Source of the DNA: Prochlorococcus marinus
GTDB taxonomy: Bacteria > Cyanobacteriota > Cyanobacteriia > PCC-6307 > Cyanobiaceae
Reading direction: 5' to 3'
DNA length: 64,000 bases
NCBI RefSeq assembly: GCF_001180305.1
Contig: NZ_CVSX01000042.1
Coordinates: forward strand, 115,686 to 179,685
The notes under the pieces were generated by a model, which worked only from the letters and a program-made list of their open reading frames with translations, was not told the origin of the DNA and did no database searches. Positions within the stretch are counted from its first letter, which is position 1. Every line of letters begins with the position of its first letter. Positions 49,117 through 59,952 of this stretch are shown one piece after another. The translations under genes and the position numbers were made by a program.

Positions 49117-49527
49117 TTAACGTTTAGAGAATTGTGGAGCTTTTCTTGCTTTTTTAAGACCATATTTTCTTCTTTCCTTTGCTCTAGGATCTCTACTTAA
49201 ATGACCTTCAGTTTTTAGCGGTTTCCTATTGTCAGGAGACAATTGACAAAGTGCTCTAGCTGCACCTTGCTTTATAGCATCAGCTTGGCCTGTTAGTCCA
49301 CCACCATAAACATTTACCAAAATATCATAAGAATTTTCTAAACCTAATGTTTGCAAAGGTGCCTTAATTGAATTTAAATGCAAAGGGTTAAAGTTTAAGT
49401 AATCATCTCCTGAACGACCATTCACTTTAACTTGACCAGTGCCTGGGATCAAGCGAACTCTAGCTACCGAAGTTTTTCTTCTTCCAGTACCCCAATAAAC
49501 AGCTTTGTTTTTTATTTGACTATTCAT
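49117..49527 (-). CDS. rpsI: 30S ribosomal protein S9
   Basis: A 136-residue S9 with [18 protein letters not shown] at the start, [14 protein letters not shown] in the middle and the C-terminal [24 protein letters not shown] tail, here [19 protein letters not shown], that reaches the P site. It follows rplM by 10 bases, the usual L13-S9 pair. Confidence 0.97.
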   Translation of the reverse strand: MNSQIKNKAVYWGTGRRKTSVARVRLIPGTGQVKVNGRSGDDYLNFNPLHLNSIKAPLQTLGLENSYDILVNVYGGGLTGQADAIKQGAARALCQLSPDNRKPLKTEGHLSRDPRAKERRKYGLKKARKAPQFSKR

Positions 49528-49537
49528 TATTAGTAAA

Positions 49538-49969
49538 TTAACTATTCAATAATACAGGATTTTGGGCAGCATGAGGATGATCAGCACCTTTATAAACTTT
49601 TAATTTTTTAAATTGCTGTCTTCCTAAGGAGTTGTGTGGAAGCATACCTTTAACAGCCTGCTCTATAATTCTTTCAGGAATTCTCTCTTTAAGAGACTCA
49701 AATTTTTCAATTTTCATTCCTCCTGGTCTGCCAGAATGTCTTCTATATAACTTTTGTGATTCTTTTTTTCCTGTTACCTCAACCTTTTCAGCATTTACAA
49801 CAATTACAAAATCTCCCGTATCTAAATGAGGAGTGAAAGTTGGTTTATTTTTTCCTCTTAAAACAGTTGCAATTTCTGTAGCAAGTCTCCCAAGTGTTTT
49901 ATGTTGTGCGTCTACTAAAAACCAATTTCTTTCAATAGTATCTAGAGACGGGGTAGTTGTTTTATTCAT
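49538..49969 (-). CDS. rplM: 50S ribosomal protein L13
   Basis: A 143-residue L13 with [47 protein letters not shown] and [20 protein letters not shown], all family hallmarks, ending [11 protein letters not shown]. It is an early 23S rRNA assembly protein. It lies 112 bases downstream of truA, a gap that may hold an extra promoter. Confidence 0.97.
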   Translation of the reverse strand: MNKTTTPSLDTIERNWFLVDAQHKTLGRLATEIATVLRGKNKPTFTPHLDTGDFVIVVNAEKVEVTGKKESQKLYRRHSGRPGGMKIEKFESLKERIPERIIEQAVKGMLPHNSLGRQQFKKLKVYKGADHPHAAQNPVLLNS

Positions 49970-50081
49970 TAATCAAATTTATACAAATAAATTTTAATTC
50001 AGTATTAAATTCTACCTTATCGGAGGAGTATTAAACAATAATTTCGGATTATTTAAAATAACTCCCATTAATTTAATTTAC

Positions 50082-50888
50082 TTAAGAAAAACCCTTTATT
50101 AAAAATACTGGATAAAAATCATTATTTTTTATATTTTTAAAAACATTTTCTTTATATACAGCATTTACAAAACAAAGCCCTTTTGCTGGAGCAGATTCTT
50201 TCACATCATTTTTCTTTTTATTTAACCATCTATCTGTGAAACTTTCTGGTGATATTTTTTTTTCACCAACCAAAACCAATTGACCAACAATTAAACGGAC
50301 CATTCCATAAAGAAAACCAGTTGCTTTAATATCAATTAGAATTAAATCCTCTACTCTTTTGATATCTATATTGATTATTTTTGTGATAGAGGTTCCCCTA
50401 TTACTTCCACTTTTCTGAAAAGCAAAAAAATCATGCTCTCCTTCCATTTTCTTTGATACATTTGACATTAAAACTTCGTCCAACACTTTTTGATATCTAT
50501 GCCATGACCAATTATTTAAGAACAGATTAGGAAATTTACTGTTATTTATTACATATCGATAATGTCTATACATTACTGAATAGCAAGCGTGCCAACTATC
50601 TTTAACCTCTATTGATTCTAAGATTCTAATTGATGAGGGTAAAAGTTTATTAAGTACATCTGAATAACGATTTCCCGGAATAACATAATCAATATCGAAG
50701 TGCACAACTTGACCTGATGCATGAACCCCTGCATCAGTTCTACCTGCTGCGAAAGTCTTAACCACATGGTCTGTGATTTTTAACAGAGCTTTCTCTATAG
50801 TTTCCTGGACTGTATTCGCATTCTTTTGTCTTTGCCAACCTGAATAGGTAAAACCATCATACTGAACTAGTAAAGCTACTCTTTTCAA
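50082..50888 (-). CDS. truA: tRNA pseudouridine synthase A
   Basis: A 268-residue enzyme making pseudouridine at positions 38-40 of tRNA anticodon arms. The catalytic D52 is in FAAGRTDAGVHASGQVVHFD. YDGFTYSGWQRQKNANTVQ and the MVRLIVGQLVLVGEKKI block are also standard. It follows rplQ by 37 bases, the conserved order rpoA-rplQ-truA-rplM-rpsI. Confidence 0.96.
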   Translation of the reverse strand: MKRVALLVQYDGFTYSGWQRQKNANTVQETIEKALLKITDHVVKTFAAGRTDAGVHASGQVVHFDIDYVIPGNRYSDVLNKLLPSSIRILESIEVKDSWHACYSVMYRHYRYVINNSKFPNLFLNNWSWHRYQKVLDEVLMSNVSKKMEGEHDFFAFQKSGSNRGTSITKIINIDIKRVEDLILIDIKATGFLYGMVRLIVGQLVLVGEKKISPESFTDRWLNKKKNDVKESAPAKGLCFVNAVYKENVFKNIKNNDFYPVFLIKGFS

Positions 50889-50925
50889 AAGTTATTTTTC
50901 AGTATAACCCTTAATATTAATTACC

Positions 50926-51276
50926 TTAAACAAGCTCAATTATAGCCATTTGTGCGTTGTCACCTTTTCTAGAGACAGTCCTTACTATTCTTGTATAACC
51001 TCCCTCTCTATCTCCATATCTTTCTTTAGCTTTTTCAAATAATGAATGCACAAGTTTCTTATCATAGATATATCCAATAGCCCTTCTCCTAGAAGCCAAA
51101 CTGCCCTCTTTGGCTAGAGAAATCATCCTTTCAGCTTCATTTCTTAAAGCTTTTGCCCTTGCTTTTGTTGTCGTTACTCTACCTTCTCTAATTAATTGCG
51201 TAGTCAAACCTCTTAAAAGTGCTTTCCTTTGGTCAGCCGGTTTACTCAATAATGGAATTCTAAGTTGGTGTCTCAT
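50926..51276 (-). CDS. rplQ: 50S ribosomal protein L17
   Basis: A 116-residue L17 beginning [20 protein letters not shown], with [18 protein letters not shown] and a [13 protein letters not shown] end. It binds the 23S rRNA near the tunnel exit. It follows rpoA by 14 bases. Confidence 0.97.
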
Positions 51277-51290
51277 AATCTTAAAAATTG

Positions 51291-52229
51291 TTAAACAGAA
51301 GTTCTGCTTTGAGGGATAGAAATACCTATTCTCTCGAGAGCTTCAATAACCTCGTCGGCAGATTTAGAGCCAAAGTTCTTAATTTCAAGAAGATCTTCAT
51401 AGCTAAAACCCATTAAATCTGAAACTGAATTAACTTGAGCTCTTTTTAAACAATTATATGCTCTAACGGACAGATTTAGTTCCTCGAGAGGAATTTGAGC
51501 TTCTGGAGATGGTTCAGGTTCTTCAGGAATTTCCTCCACCATTGTAACAGTAGCAAGAGGTTGAAAAAGTTCTATTAATTGATTTGCAGCTTCAGCAATA
51601 GCATCATCAGGACTTGTTGAGCCATCTGTTACTACTTCCATTTTTAATCTTTCTCTACCTGTTCCACCCTCTGCAACAGCTGTTTCATCAATCGAGAAAT
51701 TAACTCTTTTCACTGGCATAAATACAGCATCTATTTGAAGTAAATCGATAGCTGTAGTCTCTTCATTCTTACGATCTACGGGTCTATATCCAACACCTCT
51801 TTCAACGTGGATTTCCAATTCTAAGTTGTGTCCTTCCTGAATAGTAGCAATTGGTTTTTCACCATCAACTATTTCAACTTGAGAGGAGAATTGAATATCA
51901 TTCGCCTTTACCTCCATTGGGCCATTTGCTACTAGCCTTCCGATTTCGAGCTCTGGATTTGAACTATTAATTGATAGTTGCTTACAATTGAGAAGAATAT
52001 CTAAAACATCCTCTCTAACTCCAGGAATAGTGGCATATTCGTGATTGATTCCTGCTATTCTTACTGCAGTCACTGCACTCCCTTCAAGTCCTCCCATAAG
52101 GACTCTTCTTAGAGAATTACCCAAAGTTGTAGCTTGTCCCCTTTCTAAAGGGCCAATTAAAAAAGTTCCTGTTTGGGAGCGATCATCTGCTATTTGATGG
52201 TCGATTCTGTCAATCTGGTATTGCAACAC
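51291..52229 (-). CDS. rpoA: DNA-directed RNA polymerase alpha subunit
   Basis: A 312-residue polymerase assembly subunit. The N-terminal dimerisation domain has [22 protein letters not shown] and the [20 protein letters not shown] region. The C-terminal domain (about 245-305) has [19 protein letters not shown] and [19 protein letters not shown] for UP-element and activator contact. It follows rpsK across a spacer holding a striking C/A homopolymer tract. Confidence 0.98.
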
Positions 52230-52249
52230 GGAAATAATAAGGTTAAAGG

Positions 52250-52267
52250 TTTTTTTTTGGGGGGGGG
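52250..52267 (-). repeat. C9/A9 homopolymer tract between rpsK and rpoA
   Basis: On the plus strand nine T are followed directly by nine G; on the transcribed strand this reads C9 then A9, some 21 bases before the rpoA start. A G9 run is rare in this AT-rich DNA. It lies outside both reading frames. It could slip during replication or be an assembly/sequencing artefact. Confidence 0.85.
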
Positions 52268-52283
52268 TGAGAATGGTTAAGAC

Positions 52284-52676
52284 TTAAACGCGTCTTCGTT
52301 TAGGTCGTCTGCATCCATTATGAGGTAATGGAGTTACATCTCTTATTAGAGTTATTTCTAAACCGGCCACTTGTAAAGCCCTTATGGCCGTTTCCCTACC
52401 TGCGCCTGGTCCTCTAACTAATACTTCTATTTGTCTCATGCCTTGATCAAGCGCTCTTCTGGCTGCGGCTTCAGCTGCTGTTTGAGCCGCAAATGGAGTA
52501 CCTTTTCTAGCGCCTTTGAATCCACTAGCACCTGCAGAGGACCAGGAAATTACATGACCAGAAGTATCAGTAATTGAAACGATAGTATTGTTGAATGTGC
52601 TTTGAATATGTACCACTCCATTAGGTACATTTCTTTTTGTTTTCTTAGAACCTGTTTTTTTCACTGGAGCTGCCAT
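52284..52676 (-). CDS. rpsK: 30S ribosomal protein S11
   Basis: A 130-residue S11 with [55 protein letters not shown] and a basic [12 protein letters not shown] end. It sits in the 30S platform. It is between rpsM and rpoA. Confidence 0.98.
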   Translation of the reverse strand: MAAPVKKTGSKKTKRNVPNGVVHIQSTFNNTIVSITDTSGHVISWSSAGASGFKGARKGTPFAAQTAAEAAARRALDQGMRQIEVLVRGPGAGRETAIRALQVAGLEITLIRDVTPLPHNGCRRPKRRRV

Positions 52677-52720
52677 GGTTTTTAATTTAAATATTGGAAT
52701 TTGTGAATAGATTTAATTAA

Positions 52721-53086
52721 TTATTTTTTTCGTCCAGCAACTGTTTTTCTTGAGCCGCGTCTTGTTCTCGCATTAGTTCTAGTTCTTTGGCCTCTTACCG
52801 GAAGACTCATTCTGTGTCTTCTACCTCTTACACACCCAATATCTTGTAGACGTTTTAAGGCCATTCCTTCTTTTCTTCTCAAATCTCCTTCTAAAGTAAA
52901 TTCCTCTGTAGCACCTCTTAGTTTTTGCACGTCTGAATCTGAGAGATCTTTGACACGAATATCTGGATTTACACCTGTATTAGCAAGAATTAGTTTTGAT
53001 CTTGTTAAACCAATTCCATAGACGTATGTAAGTGCAATTTCAACTCGCTTTTCGCGAGGTATGTCAATTCCTGCAATCCTGGCCAC
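52721..53086 (-). CDS. rpsM: 30S ribosomal protein S13
   Basis: A 121-residue S13 with [49 protein letters not shown] and a lysine-rich [12 protein letters not shown] end. It contacts the P-site tRNA in the 30S head. It follows rpmJ by 40 bases. Confidence 0.98.
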   Translation of the reverse strand: MARIAGIDIPREKRVEIALTYVYGIGLTRSKLILANTGVNPDIRVKDLSDSDVQKLRGATEEFTLEGDLRRKEGMALKRLQDIGCVRGRRHRMSLPVRGQRTRTNARTRRGSRKTVAGRKK

Positions 53087-53126
53087 GTGTTTAAAATAAA
53101 TAAAATTTAAAAAGAAGGGTTAGGTT

Positions 53127-53243
53127 TTAACCCTGACGCTGTTTATTGCGAGGTCTTTTCTTGTTAATAACATAGATTTTACCTCTTCTCCTCACGATCT
53201 GATCGTCAGGACTAATTTTTTTGACTGAAGATCTGACCTTCAT
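53127..53243 (-). CDS. rpmJ: 50S ribosomal protein L36, zinc-free type
   Basis: A 38-residue protein read by hand on the minus strand. It starts [20 protein letters not shown] and ends in [10 protein letters not shown], the L36 pattern. All zinc-ligand cysteines of the usual L36 (CDKCRVIRR-like) are replaced, so this is the Cys-minus type. The position adk-rpmJ-rpsM supports the call. Gap to rpsM is 40 bases. Confidence 0.95.
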   Translation of the reverse strand: MKVRSSVKKISPDDQIVRRRGKIYVINKKRPRNKQRQG

Positions 53244-53289
53244 AGGAGTTTTTGCAAATAAAACATTAATACTATATTCTACAACATCA

Positions 53290-53838
53290 TCAAGCCATTT
53301 TTTGTTTGATATCAGAGGAAATGGTTTTTAAATCTCTATTCGCATCAATATACTCTAGCAATGAAAGATCTTTAAAATATTGAATCAATGGTTCTGTAGT
53401 TTTTTTATAAATCTCTATTCTTGTTCGAATAGTCTCTTCAGTGTCGTCTTTTCTTCCCCTTAAAAGCAAACGATTAATTAGGACTTCTTCTGGAATATCC
53501 AAGTAAAAGACTACTTCTAAAGGTTGATTTATTTCAATTAACACATCATTCAAAGAATTCGCTTGAGATAAATTTCTTGGGTAGCCATCTAAAATCCAAC
53601 CTTTATTATCCTTATCTAAATTTTGCTTTACTATTTTTAATACAAGTTCATCAGAAACAAGTTCTCCCCTATTAATAATATCCTTTACTTGCCTACCAAG
53701 GATAGTATTAATTTCAATTTCTTTTCTTAGTAATTCACCTGTAGAAAGGTGTAAATAAGAATTCGTTTGACTAAGTAATTCTGCCTGAGTACCTTTACCT
53801 GCGCCAGGCGCTCCTAAAAATAATAAATGTTTTTTCAT
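53290..53838 (-). CDS. adk: Adenylate kinase (short-lid type)
   Basis: A 182-residue kinase interconverting ATP+AMP and 2 ADP. The P-loop is [10 protein letters not shown]. The [13 protein letters not shown] region binds AMP. The lid is short ([14 protein letters not shown]) with no zinc cysteines. It overlaps the secY stop by one base, conserved secY-adk order. The usual infA and map genes between adk and rpmJ are absent. Confidence 0.97.
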   Translation of the reverse strand: MKKHLLFLGAPGAGKGTQAELLSQTNSYLHLSTGELLRKEIEINTILGRQVKDIINRGELVSDELVLKIVKQNLDKDNKGWILDGYPRNLSQANSLNDVLIEINQPLEVVFYLDIPEEVLINRLLLRGRKDDTEETIRTRIEIYKKTTEPLIQYFKDLSLLEYIDANRDLKTISSDIKQKMA

Positions 53839-55157
53839 TAACTATTAATTAGTCCCTCATACCTTTGAGAAATAACATAAGTTTGAATTTGCTTTGCAGT
53901 ATCAATAGCAACTCCCACAAGAATAAGTAATGAAGTTGCACCTAAACCTTGAAAAGTTTGGACATTTGTTGCTCTTTCTACTGCAGCTGGGATTATAGCG
54001 ACCGAACCAAGAAATAATCCTCCTAGTAATGTCAACCTATTCTGTATACCAGAAAGGTACTTAGCTGTATTAGTTCCTGGCCTAACTCCAGGAATTGCAA
54101 CACCCCCTTTTTTTAAATTTGAAGCTACATCAACTGGATTAATGGTAAGAGATGCATAAAAATAAGAGAATCCCAAAATTAATGAGAAGAATGTAAGAGC
54201 ATATGGCCATGGATTAGAAGATCCGGGATTTAAACTACCTGCCAATTTTATTAGGACTGGATTACCCGTAACATTTGCAATAGTTATAGGTAAAAAGATT
54301 AAAGCAGATGCGAATATGATTGGCATAACTCCTCCAGCATTTAATTTTAAGGGTAAATAACTTTGTCTTGTAGGAAGTAATGTTGAATTGCCTATTTGTC
54401 TTTTTGCACTAACTATAGGAATACGTCTCGCTCCTTCCTGGACAAAAATTATCCCTACAATTGTAAGTAAAAATACACCGAGTAAAACTGCTATACCTAA
54501 AACATCTCCTCGATCTCCAGTTTGAGCTTTTTCAATAGTCGAACTTAGTGCCTTAGGTAAAGTCGAAACAATATTCAGAAAAATTACTAATGAAGCCCCT
54601 TGACCTATCCCTTTTTCTGTAATAATTTCACTAAACCACATCACTAACATTGAGCCTGTAACAAGGGCAATAGAGGTTTGCAATACAAATGTAGTTTCAC
54701 TGATCCCCTGAATTGCATATTGTCTAAGAATTAAAGAAAAAATAATACTCTGCAAAAATCCCCATCCTAAGGAAACATATCTTGTTATTTGAGCGATTTT
54801 TCTTCTACCTGCTTCTCCCTCATTTTTCTGTAAATCCTCAAGAAAAGGCAATGAGGCTGTAAGAAGCTGAATAATAATTGATGCGTTTATAAACGGTAGT
54901 ATACCTAATGCGAATATTCCTAGTGTTGAAATTCCTCCTCCAGTAAAAATATCTAAAAAACCTATTAATTGGCCACCTTGATCTATAAAACTTTTAAAAG
55001 CAACCCTGTCGATTCCTGGCATGGGAATATATATGCCAAGCCTTACTAAAAGAAGAAGACCTAAAGTTGTTAAAACTCTACTCCTTAATTCCTTATTTAA
55101 AAATAATTGAGAGAGTATTTCTGAAGCGCTAGGGTTTCTACTTTTGTTGACAAACAT
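53838..55157 (-). CDS. secY: Protein translocase subunit SecY
   Basis: A 439-residue, ten-helix channel of the Sec translocon, used in plasma and thylakoid membranes. It has the plug and pore region [17 protein letters not shown], the [20 protein letters not shown] loop and the cytoplasmic loop [12 protein letters not shown], plus [10 protein letters not shown]. It follows rplO by 31 bases and precedes adk. Confidence 0.98.
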   Translation of the reverse strand: MFVNKSRNPSASEILSQLFLNKELRSRVLTTLGLLLLVRLGIYIPMPGIDRVAFKSFIDQGGQLIGFLDIFTGGGISTLGIFALGILPFINASIIIQLLTASLPFLEDLQKNEGEAGRRKIAQITRYVSLGWGFLQSIIFSLILRQYAIQGISETTFVLQTSIALVTGSMLVMWFSEIITEKGIGQGASLVIFLNIVSTLPKALSSTIEKAQTGDRGDVLGIAVLLGVFLLTIVGIIFVQEGARRIPIVSAKRQIGNSTLLPTRQSYLPLKLNAGGVMPIIFASALIFLPITIANVTGNPVLIKLAGSLNPGSSNPWPYALTFFSLILGFSYFYASLTINPVDVASNLKKGGVAIPGVRPGTNTAKYLSGIQNRLTLLGGLFLGSVAIIPAAVERATNVQTFQGLGATSLLILVGVAIDTAKQIQTYVISQRYEGLINS

Positions 55158-55188
55158 TTTGAAGCTTACCTAAATTTTTGTTGTGAAT

Positions 55189-55647
55189 TTATTTATTATT
55201 TACAAGCTCGCAAGATCCACCTGCATTCTCAATTTTTTGTTTTGCAACTTTTGTAAATGCATGAGCTTGTACTTTTAACTTTACTTTAACTTCTCCATTT
55301 CCAAGAATTTTTAAAGGAAATTTTGGCTTAAAAATCAATCCTTTCTTAACAAGTGAATCTATGTTCACGGTATCGTTATCTTTGAAATCATTTAATTTAT
55401 CTAAATTGATTATAGAAAAGTTCTTCTGATTTATTATTTCAAAATGCTTTAGTTTTGGAACCCTTCTATACAAAGGCATCTGTCCACCTTCAAAGCCAGG
55501 GCGTGTCGGTCTTCCAGAACGTGACTTTTGTCCTCTCATTCCAAAACCGCATGAAGCACCTTGCCCAGCAGCAATGCCTCTACCCTTTCTTAATTTTTTC
55601 TTTCTAGAGCCGGAGTTTGATTTAAGTGTATTTAGTGTTGAAGTCAT
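55189..55647 (-). CDS. rplO: 50S ribosomal protein L15
   Basis: A 152-residue L15 from the ATG at 55647 ([20 protein letters not shown]), overlapping nothing; a TTG nine bases upstream overlaps the rpsE stop and is not preferred. [40 protein letters not shown] and the VKAHAFTK-like [15 protein letters not shown] are characteristic. Located between rpsE and secY. Confidence 0.96.
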   Translation of the reverse strand: MTSTLNTLKSNSGSRKKKLRKGRGIAAGQGASCGFGMRGQKSRSGRPTRPGFEGGQMPLYRRVPKLKHFEIINQKNFSIINLDKLNDFKDNDTVNIDSLVKKGLIFKPKFPLKILGNGEVKVKLKVQAHAFTKVAKQKIENAGGSCELVNNK

Positions 55648-55652
55648 AATTT

Positions 55653-56273
55653 TCAAGAGTAGAGCTGTTCAAGTGAAATGCCTCTCTCTCTTGAGGCAGA
55701 TTTATGTGTTCTTAATTGAGAGAGAGCCACCATAGCAGCTCTTGCATTATTCAAAGGTGTTTTACTACCCAATCTTTTAGCTAAAACATTCTTTATACCC
55801 GCCAATTCTAAAACTGTTCTAATTGAACCCCCAGCAATTACACCTGTACCTGGAGCAGCTGGTCTAATAAGTACATTAGCAGCACCATCTCTACCTTTAG
55901 ATAAAGTTGGTATAGAGTTATTTGGAGTTAAGGGAACCCTAACTAGATTCTTTTTACCATCTGATACTCCCTTTCTAACCGCACCAATGACATCTCCAGC
56001 TTTGCCTACTCCGACACCAACTTGACCTTTCTCATTACCAACAACAACAATTGCTCTAAAACTCATTTTTTTTCCACCCTTAACAGTTTTAGATACTCTA
56101 CGTATTTGAACGACCCTTTCTTGCCAATCAGAATCTCTTTCCAGATTTTTAGAGTCACCTCTTCTACCCCTTTTGCGATCATTACGATTATTCTTTTTTT
56201 GCTCGCTAGGGTTAGCTCCAGGAATGTTATCAGTCTTGGATTGAGTATCTTGTTTTGTTGGAGTGTCAGTCAT
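55653..56273 (-). CDS. rpsE: 30S ribosomal protein S5
   Basis: A 206-residue S5. A roughly 50-residue Asn/Lys/Asp-rich N-terminal extension precedes the core [40 protein letters not shown] and [20 protein letters not shown]. The extension is common in cyanobacteria. It follows rplR by 15 bases. Confidence 0.98.
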   Translation of the reverse strand: MTDTPTKQDTQSKTDNIPGANPSEQKKNNRNDRKRGRRGDSKNLERDSDWQERVVQIRRVSKTVKGGKKMSFRAIVVVGNEKGQVGVGVGKAGDVIGAVRKGVSDGKKNLVRVPLTPNNSIPTLSKGRDGAANVLIRPAAPGTGVIAGGSIRTVLELAGIKNVLAKRLGSKTPLNNARAAMVALSQLRTHKSASRERGISLEQLYS

Positions 56274-56288
56274 AATAAAAATCGAAAA

Positions 56289-56657
56289 TTAGAATTCTAG
56301 GCCAGCTTCTCTAGCTGCATCTGCAAGAGCTTTCACTCTCCCGTGATATAAATTTCCTCCACGGTCAAAGATTACTTGCTTAATACCTTTTTTTATTGCT
56401 CTCTTAGCTAATAATTTTCCAACAATGGAAGAAGAATTACAATCAGAGGGTAGTTTTTTGGATTTTTCTCTTAATTCCTTATCCACAGTTGAAGCTGAGC
56501 AAATAGTTGTTTGTGCGCTATCATCTATAACCTGGGCATAAATATGATTATTAGAGCGGAAAACAGATAATCTTGGACGCGTTGCATCTCCGATTAAAAA
56601 TCTTCTTAATCTTCTATGTCTTTTTTGGGTTTGTAATTTTCTGGAAAGTTTGGTCAT
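56289..56657 (-). CDS. rplR: 50S ribosomal protein L18
   Basis: A 122-residue 5S rRNA-binding protein. [34 protein letters not shown] and [24 protein letters not shown] C-terminal block are seen. It follows rplF by 14 bases. Confidence 0.97.
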   Translation of the reverse strand: MTKLSRKLQTQKRHRRLRRFLIGDATRPRLSVFRSNNHIYAQVIDDSAQTTICSASTVDKELREKSKKLPSDCNSSSIVGKLLAKRAIKKGIKQVIFDRGGNLYHGRVKALADAAREAGLEF

Positions 56658-56671
56658 TTTTTTAATTGGAA

Positions 56672-57211
56672 TTATTTTTTGCCAGATTTACCAGCTTTTC
56701 TGAGAATTCTCTCATCATGGTATTTAATTCCTTTACCTTTATATGGCTCTGGAGGTCTAATTGATCTGATTTTTGCTGCTTCATTGCCAACAATTTCCTT
56801 ATCAATTCCAGATACTGTAACGTTTGTATTACTCTCAACTTTGTATGTTATACCATCAGGGGGGGTCATTTCTATAGGATGACTATAACCTGCACTAACA
56901 ACTAGATTTTTACCTTTTACTTGTGCTCTGGATCCAACGCCTACAATTTCTAGTTTTTTTGTAAAACCTTGACTAACCCCTTCAACCATATTTGCAATTA
57001 AGGCTCTGCATAAACCATGTCTCTGCCTTGAAAATATTTTGGTAGAAGTGGGACTTACGACAACAGTATTATCTTTTTTATCAAAACAAACTCCCTCAGG
57101 CATCTGACGTTTTAGCTCACCCTTGGGGCCTTTGACTATAACTGTTAATCCATCAAAGTCAACCGTTACTTTCTCTGGAATCAGTACTGGTGTTTTTCCA
57201 ATTCTTGACAT
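56672..57211 (-). CDS. rplF: 50S ribosomal protein L6
   Basis: A 179-residue L6 with [35 protein letters not shown] and the terminal [19 protein letters not shown] block needed for 23S rRNA binding. It follows rpsH by 12 bases. Confidence 0.98.
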   Translation of the reverse strand: MSRIGKTPVLIPEKVTVDFDGLTVIVKGPKGELKRQMPEGVCFDKKDNTVVVSPTSTKIFSRQRHGLCRALIANMVEGVSQGFTKKLEIVGVGSRAQVKGKNLVVSAGYSHPIEMTPPDGITYKVESNTNVTVSGIDKEIVGNEAAKIRSIRPPEPYKGKGIKYHDERILRKAGKSGKK

Positions 57212-57223
57212 AATTAATCCTCC

Positions 57224-57625
57224 TTAATAAACATAACAGAGCACTTCACCACCAATGCCTTGCTTCCTAGCATCACGATCACTCATAACACCTTGAGAAG
57301 TAGATATGATGGCAACTCCAAGACCTCCAAGAACTTTTGGTAAAGCTCTAGTATTTTTATAGATTCTCAAACCAGGTTTACTAACTCTTTGCATGGATCG
57401 TATAGTAGGAAATTTATTCTTACCACTATATTTCAGGCCAAGTATTATTTGTGATTTATAGCCTTCACCTTCCTCATTAATATCAGAAATAAACCCTTCT
57501 TTTTGAAGCACTTTTGCAATACTTAGGGACATTTTTGAACTTGGGATTGTTGTGGTTGTATGCTTTTTTTGACTCGCATTTCTAATTCGAGTAAGCATAT
57601 CTGAAATAGGATCGTGATTTGACAT
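57224..57625 (-). CDS. rpsH: 30S ribosomal protein S8
   Basis: A 133-residue 16S rRNA-binding S8 with [40 protein letters not shown] and [20 protein letters not shown]. It follows rplE by 9 bases. The S14 gene usually between L5 and S8 is absent here. Confidence 0.98.
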   Translation of the reverse strand: MSNHDPISDMLTRIRNASQKKHTTTTIPSSKMSLSIAKVLQKEGFISDINEEGEGYKSQIILGLKYSGKNKFPTIRSMQRVSKPGLRIYKNTRALPKVLGGLGVAIISTSQGVMSDRDARKQGIGGEVLCYVY

Positions 57626-57634
57626 GGTTTTAAT

Positions 57635-58174
57635 TTAATTCTTACTAAAAGGCATTCCTAACTCTTGTAAGAGAGCTTTACCCTCTTGATCTGATCTAGC
57701 ACTAGTGACAATAGTTATGTCCATACCTCTTATTGAATCTATTTTATCAAAGGAGATTTCAGGAAAAATTAATTGCTCTTTAACTCCAACAGTGTAATTC
57801 CCTCTACCATCAAAACTTTTTGGATTAACTCCTCTAAAGTCTCTTATTCTTGGTAAAGCTAAATTTATAAATCTCTCTAAAAAGGAATACATCCTGTCAC
57901 CTCTCAAAGTTACAGTACAACCAATTGGCATACCTTCACGAATTTTAAAACCCGCGATAGCTTTTTTAGCCCTAGTTACTAGAGCTTTTTGTCCTGTAAT
58001 TGTTGCCATTTCGTTCAAAGAGGCCTCTAGAGCTTTTGAATTTGAGGCAGCTTCACCAAGTCCTCTATTTACGTTGACTTTGACAACTTTAGGTACTTGA
58101 TGAATATTTTTAAGACCAAGATCTTTTAAAAGTTTTGGTCTAATTGATTCTTTGTAGCGATTTTTTAGAGTCAT
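57635..58174 (-). CDS. rplE: 50S ribosomal protein L5
   Basis: A 179-residue 5S rRNA-binding L5 with [60 protein letters not shown] and the [20 protein letters not shown] block. It follows rplX across 74 bases, a larger gap than its neighbours. Confidence 0.98.
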   Translation of the reverse strand: MTLKNRYKESIRPKLLKDLGLKNIHQVPKVVKVNVNRGLGEAASNSKALEASLNEMATITGQKALVTRAKKAIAGFKIREGMPIGCTVTLRGDRMYSFLERFINLALPRIRDFRGVNPKSFDGRGNYTVGVKEQLIFPEISFDKIDSIRGMDITIVTSARSDQEGKALLQELGMPFSKN

Positions 58175-58248
58175 AATTTTTTGTAAATTCTGGTCTTTGT
58201 CAGAATTGATAAATTAAAAAAAGTTTAAATCTAGTTTGTGATGAAAAA

Positions 58249-58605
58249 TTAATCAATTACTTCACCAGTTTTCTTTAGTCTTCTTTTCTTAACTCCCTCT
58301 TTATCAATAAAATATTCAATCTTACTCGTAAGATTTTTATCCTTTGAAAAAAACATTACATTTGATGCATGTAAAGATGCTTCCTCTGTAAGTATTCTGC
58401 CAGTTTCTCCTTCTTGAGTTGGCTTTACATGTTTTGTCCTAAGGTTAATCCCCTTAACTACTACTCTATTTTCAAGAGGGATAGTTTTTAAAACTTCACC
58501 AGTTTTGCCTTTTTCTTTTCCGTTAATTACTTTTACCAAATCTCCAGTTTTGATTCTCATTTTTATTCTTTGGAAATCCTTCTTTTGTTTTAATGAATCC
58601 AACAT
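58249..58605 (-). CDS. rplX: 50S ribosomal protein L24
   Basis: A 118-residue L24. The KOW motif [20 protein letters not shown] lies after a roughly 15-residue N-terminal extension, followed by [19 protein letters not shown]. The start codon lies directly next to the rplN stop codon. The extension is typical of Prochlorococcus; an internal ATG (MRIKTGD) would give a shorter, E. coli-like product. Confidence 0.95.
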   Translation of the reverse strand: MLDSLKQKKDFQRIKMRIKTGDLVKVINGKEKGKTGEVLKTIPLENRVVVKGINLRTKHVKPTQEGETGRILTEEASLHASNVMFFSKDKNLTSKIEYFIDKEGVKKRRLKKTGEVID

Positions 58606-58971
58606 TTAAATCACCTCCGGAGCAAGAGAAACTATTTTAGTATAGTTTTTATCCCGCAACTCTCTAGCTACAGGACCAAAAACTCTAGTGCCTTTTGGAT
58701 TCTTATCCTCATTAATCAAAACGGCAGCATTATCATCAAATCTGATTGAGTTCCCAGTATTTCGTCTCAATGTTGCTTTAGTTCTAACGATGACAGCTTT
58801 TACAACTTCAGATTTTTTTACTCCCATATTTGGAAGAGCATCTTTTACAGTAGCTACAATTACATCCCCAACATGCGCGTATCTTCTATTAGATCCTAAA
58901 ACCCTTATGCACTGGAGTCTTTTAGCACCACTATTATCTGCCACTGTTAAATAAGTTTCTTGTTGAATCAT
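58606..58971 (-). CDS. rplN: 50S ribosomal protein L14
   Basis: A 121-residue L14 with [34 protein letters not shown] and [14 protein letters not shown]. It sits at the 30S contact of the large subunit. It overlaps the rpsQ end by four bases. Confidence 0.98.
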
Positions 58972-59234
58972 TTCTTAACCTCCTTATTCTGACTTGTTTT
59001 AGTAAGAATCTCTTCTATCGCCCATCTTTTTTGAGCGCTAAGCGGTCTAGTTTCTCTAATCTTTACACGATCACCTAAAACACATGTATTTTCAGGATCA
59101 TGAGCTTTATATCGTGTAGTTCTACTTACAATTTTTTTGTAAGTAGGATGTGGATATCTGTTAATAACCGCAACGACAACTGTCTTATCCATCTTGTCGC
59201 TGACAACAGTACCAATTCTTTCTTTAAGTGCCAT
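58968..59234 (-). CDS. rpsQ: 30S ribosomal protein S17
   Basis: An 88-residue S17 with [34 protein letters not shown] and [17 protein letters not shown]. It binds the 5' domain of 16S rRNA. It follows rpmC by 9 bases and overlaps rplN by 4. Confidence 0.97.
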
Positions 59235-59243
59235 AACTAAAAA

Positions 59244-59462
59244 TTAATCAGAAGATGTTTGAGAAGCAGATTGACTCTTACTAAGAGTTAGTAATTGAGC
59301 AACTTGTTTCTTTATGATTTTAAATTTATGAGTTTCATTGAGCTGTCTTGTAGCTTGCTTGAATCTCAAATCAAAAAGATCTTTTCGTAATTGCTCAATC
59401 TTTTCAGTAATTTGATCAGAATTTAATTTTTTAAATTCTTTAAGAGACTCTGAGTTTTTCAT
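59244..59462 (-). CDS. rpmC: 50S ribosomal protein L29
   Basis: A 72-residue two-helix L29 with [20 protein letters not shown] and [20 protein letters not shown]. It lies near the tunnel exit. It overlaps the rplP stop by four bases. Confidence 0.96.
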   Translation of the reverse strand: MKNSESLKEFKKLNSDQITEKIEQLRKDLFDLRFKQATRQLNETHKFKIIKKQVAQLLTLSKSQSASQTSSD

Positions 59463-59941
59463 TGTTTAACCTCCTCTTGAGATTTTTTACTATTTTTTGG
59501 ATTTTCTTTGGAGGAATCCTCTAAATTTTTATCAATGGAAATAAATTTAGTTTTTACAGGCAGTTTATATTGAGCTAAACGCATAGCTTCCTTTGCAATA
59601 TCCTCAGTGATATCCTCACCACCCATCTCAAAAAGTATTCTTCCAGGTTTCACAACTGCGACCCAAAACTCTGGATTACCTTTACCAGAACCCATTCTAG
59701 TTTCAGCAGGTCTCATGGTTACAGGTTTATCAGGAAATATTCTTATCCAGATTTGACCGCCACGTTTAATATATCTTGTCATAGCTCGTCTGCTCGCTTC
59801 AATCTGACGTGCAGTTACCCATCCACAGTCTAGAGCTTGGAGAGCAAATTGACCGAATGCAATAGTATTACCCTTTGAGGCTACACCCCTCATTCTGCCT
59901 CTATGTTGTTTACGAAATTTTGTACGTTTTGGACTAAGCAT
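59459..59941 (-). CDS. rplP: 50S ribosomal protein L16
   Basis: A 160-residue L16 with [60 protein letters not shown] and [20 protein letters not shown]. The C-terminal 20 residues are a Lys/Ser/Asn-rich tail longer than in E. coli. It follows rpsC by 11 bases. Confidence 0.98.
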   Translation of the reverse strand: MLSPKRTKFRKQHRGRMRGVASKGNTIAFGQFALQALDCGWVTARQIEASRRAMTRYIKRGGQIWIRIFPDKPVTMRPAETRMGSGKGNPEFWVAVVKPGRILFEMGGEDITEDIAKEAMRLAQYKLPVKTKFISIDKNLEDSSKENPKNSKKSQEEVKQ

Positions 59942-59952
59942 TTTAATACCTC

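Noticed and set aside
50030..50060. Hairpin AATAAT/ATTATT in the rplM-truA gap as terminator
   Set aside because: The stem has only six A/T pairs and no U run, so it is not distinguishable from chance in such DNA.
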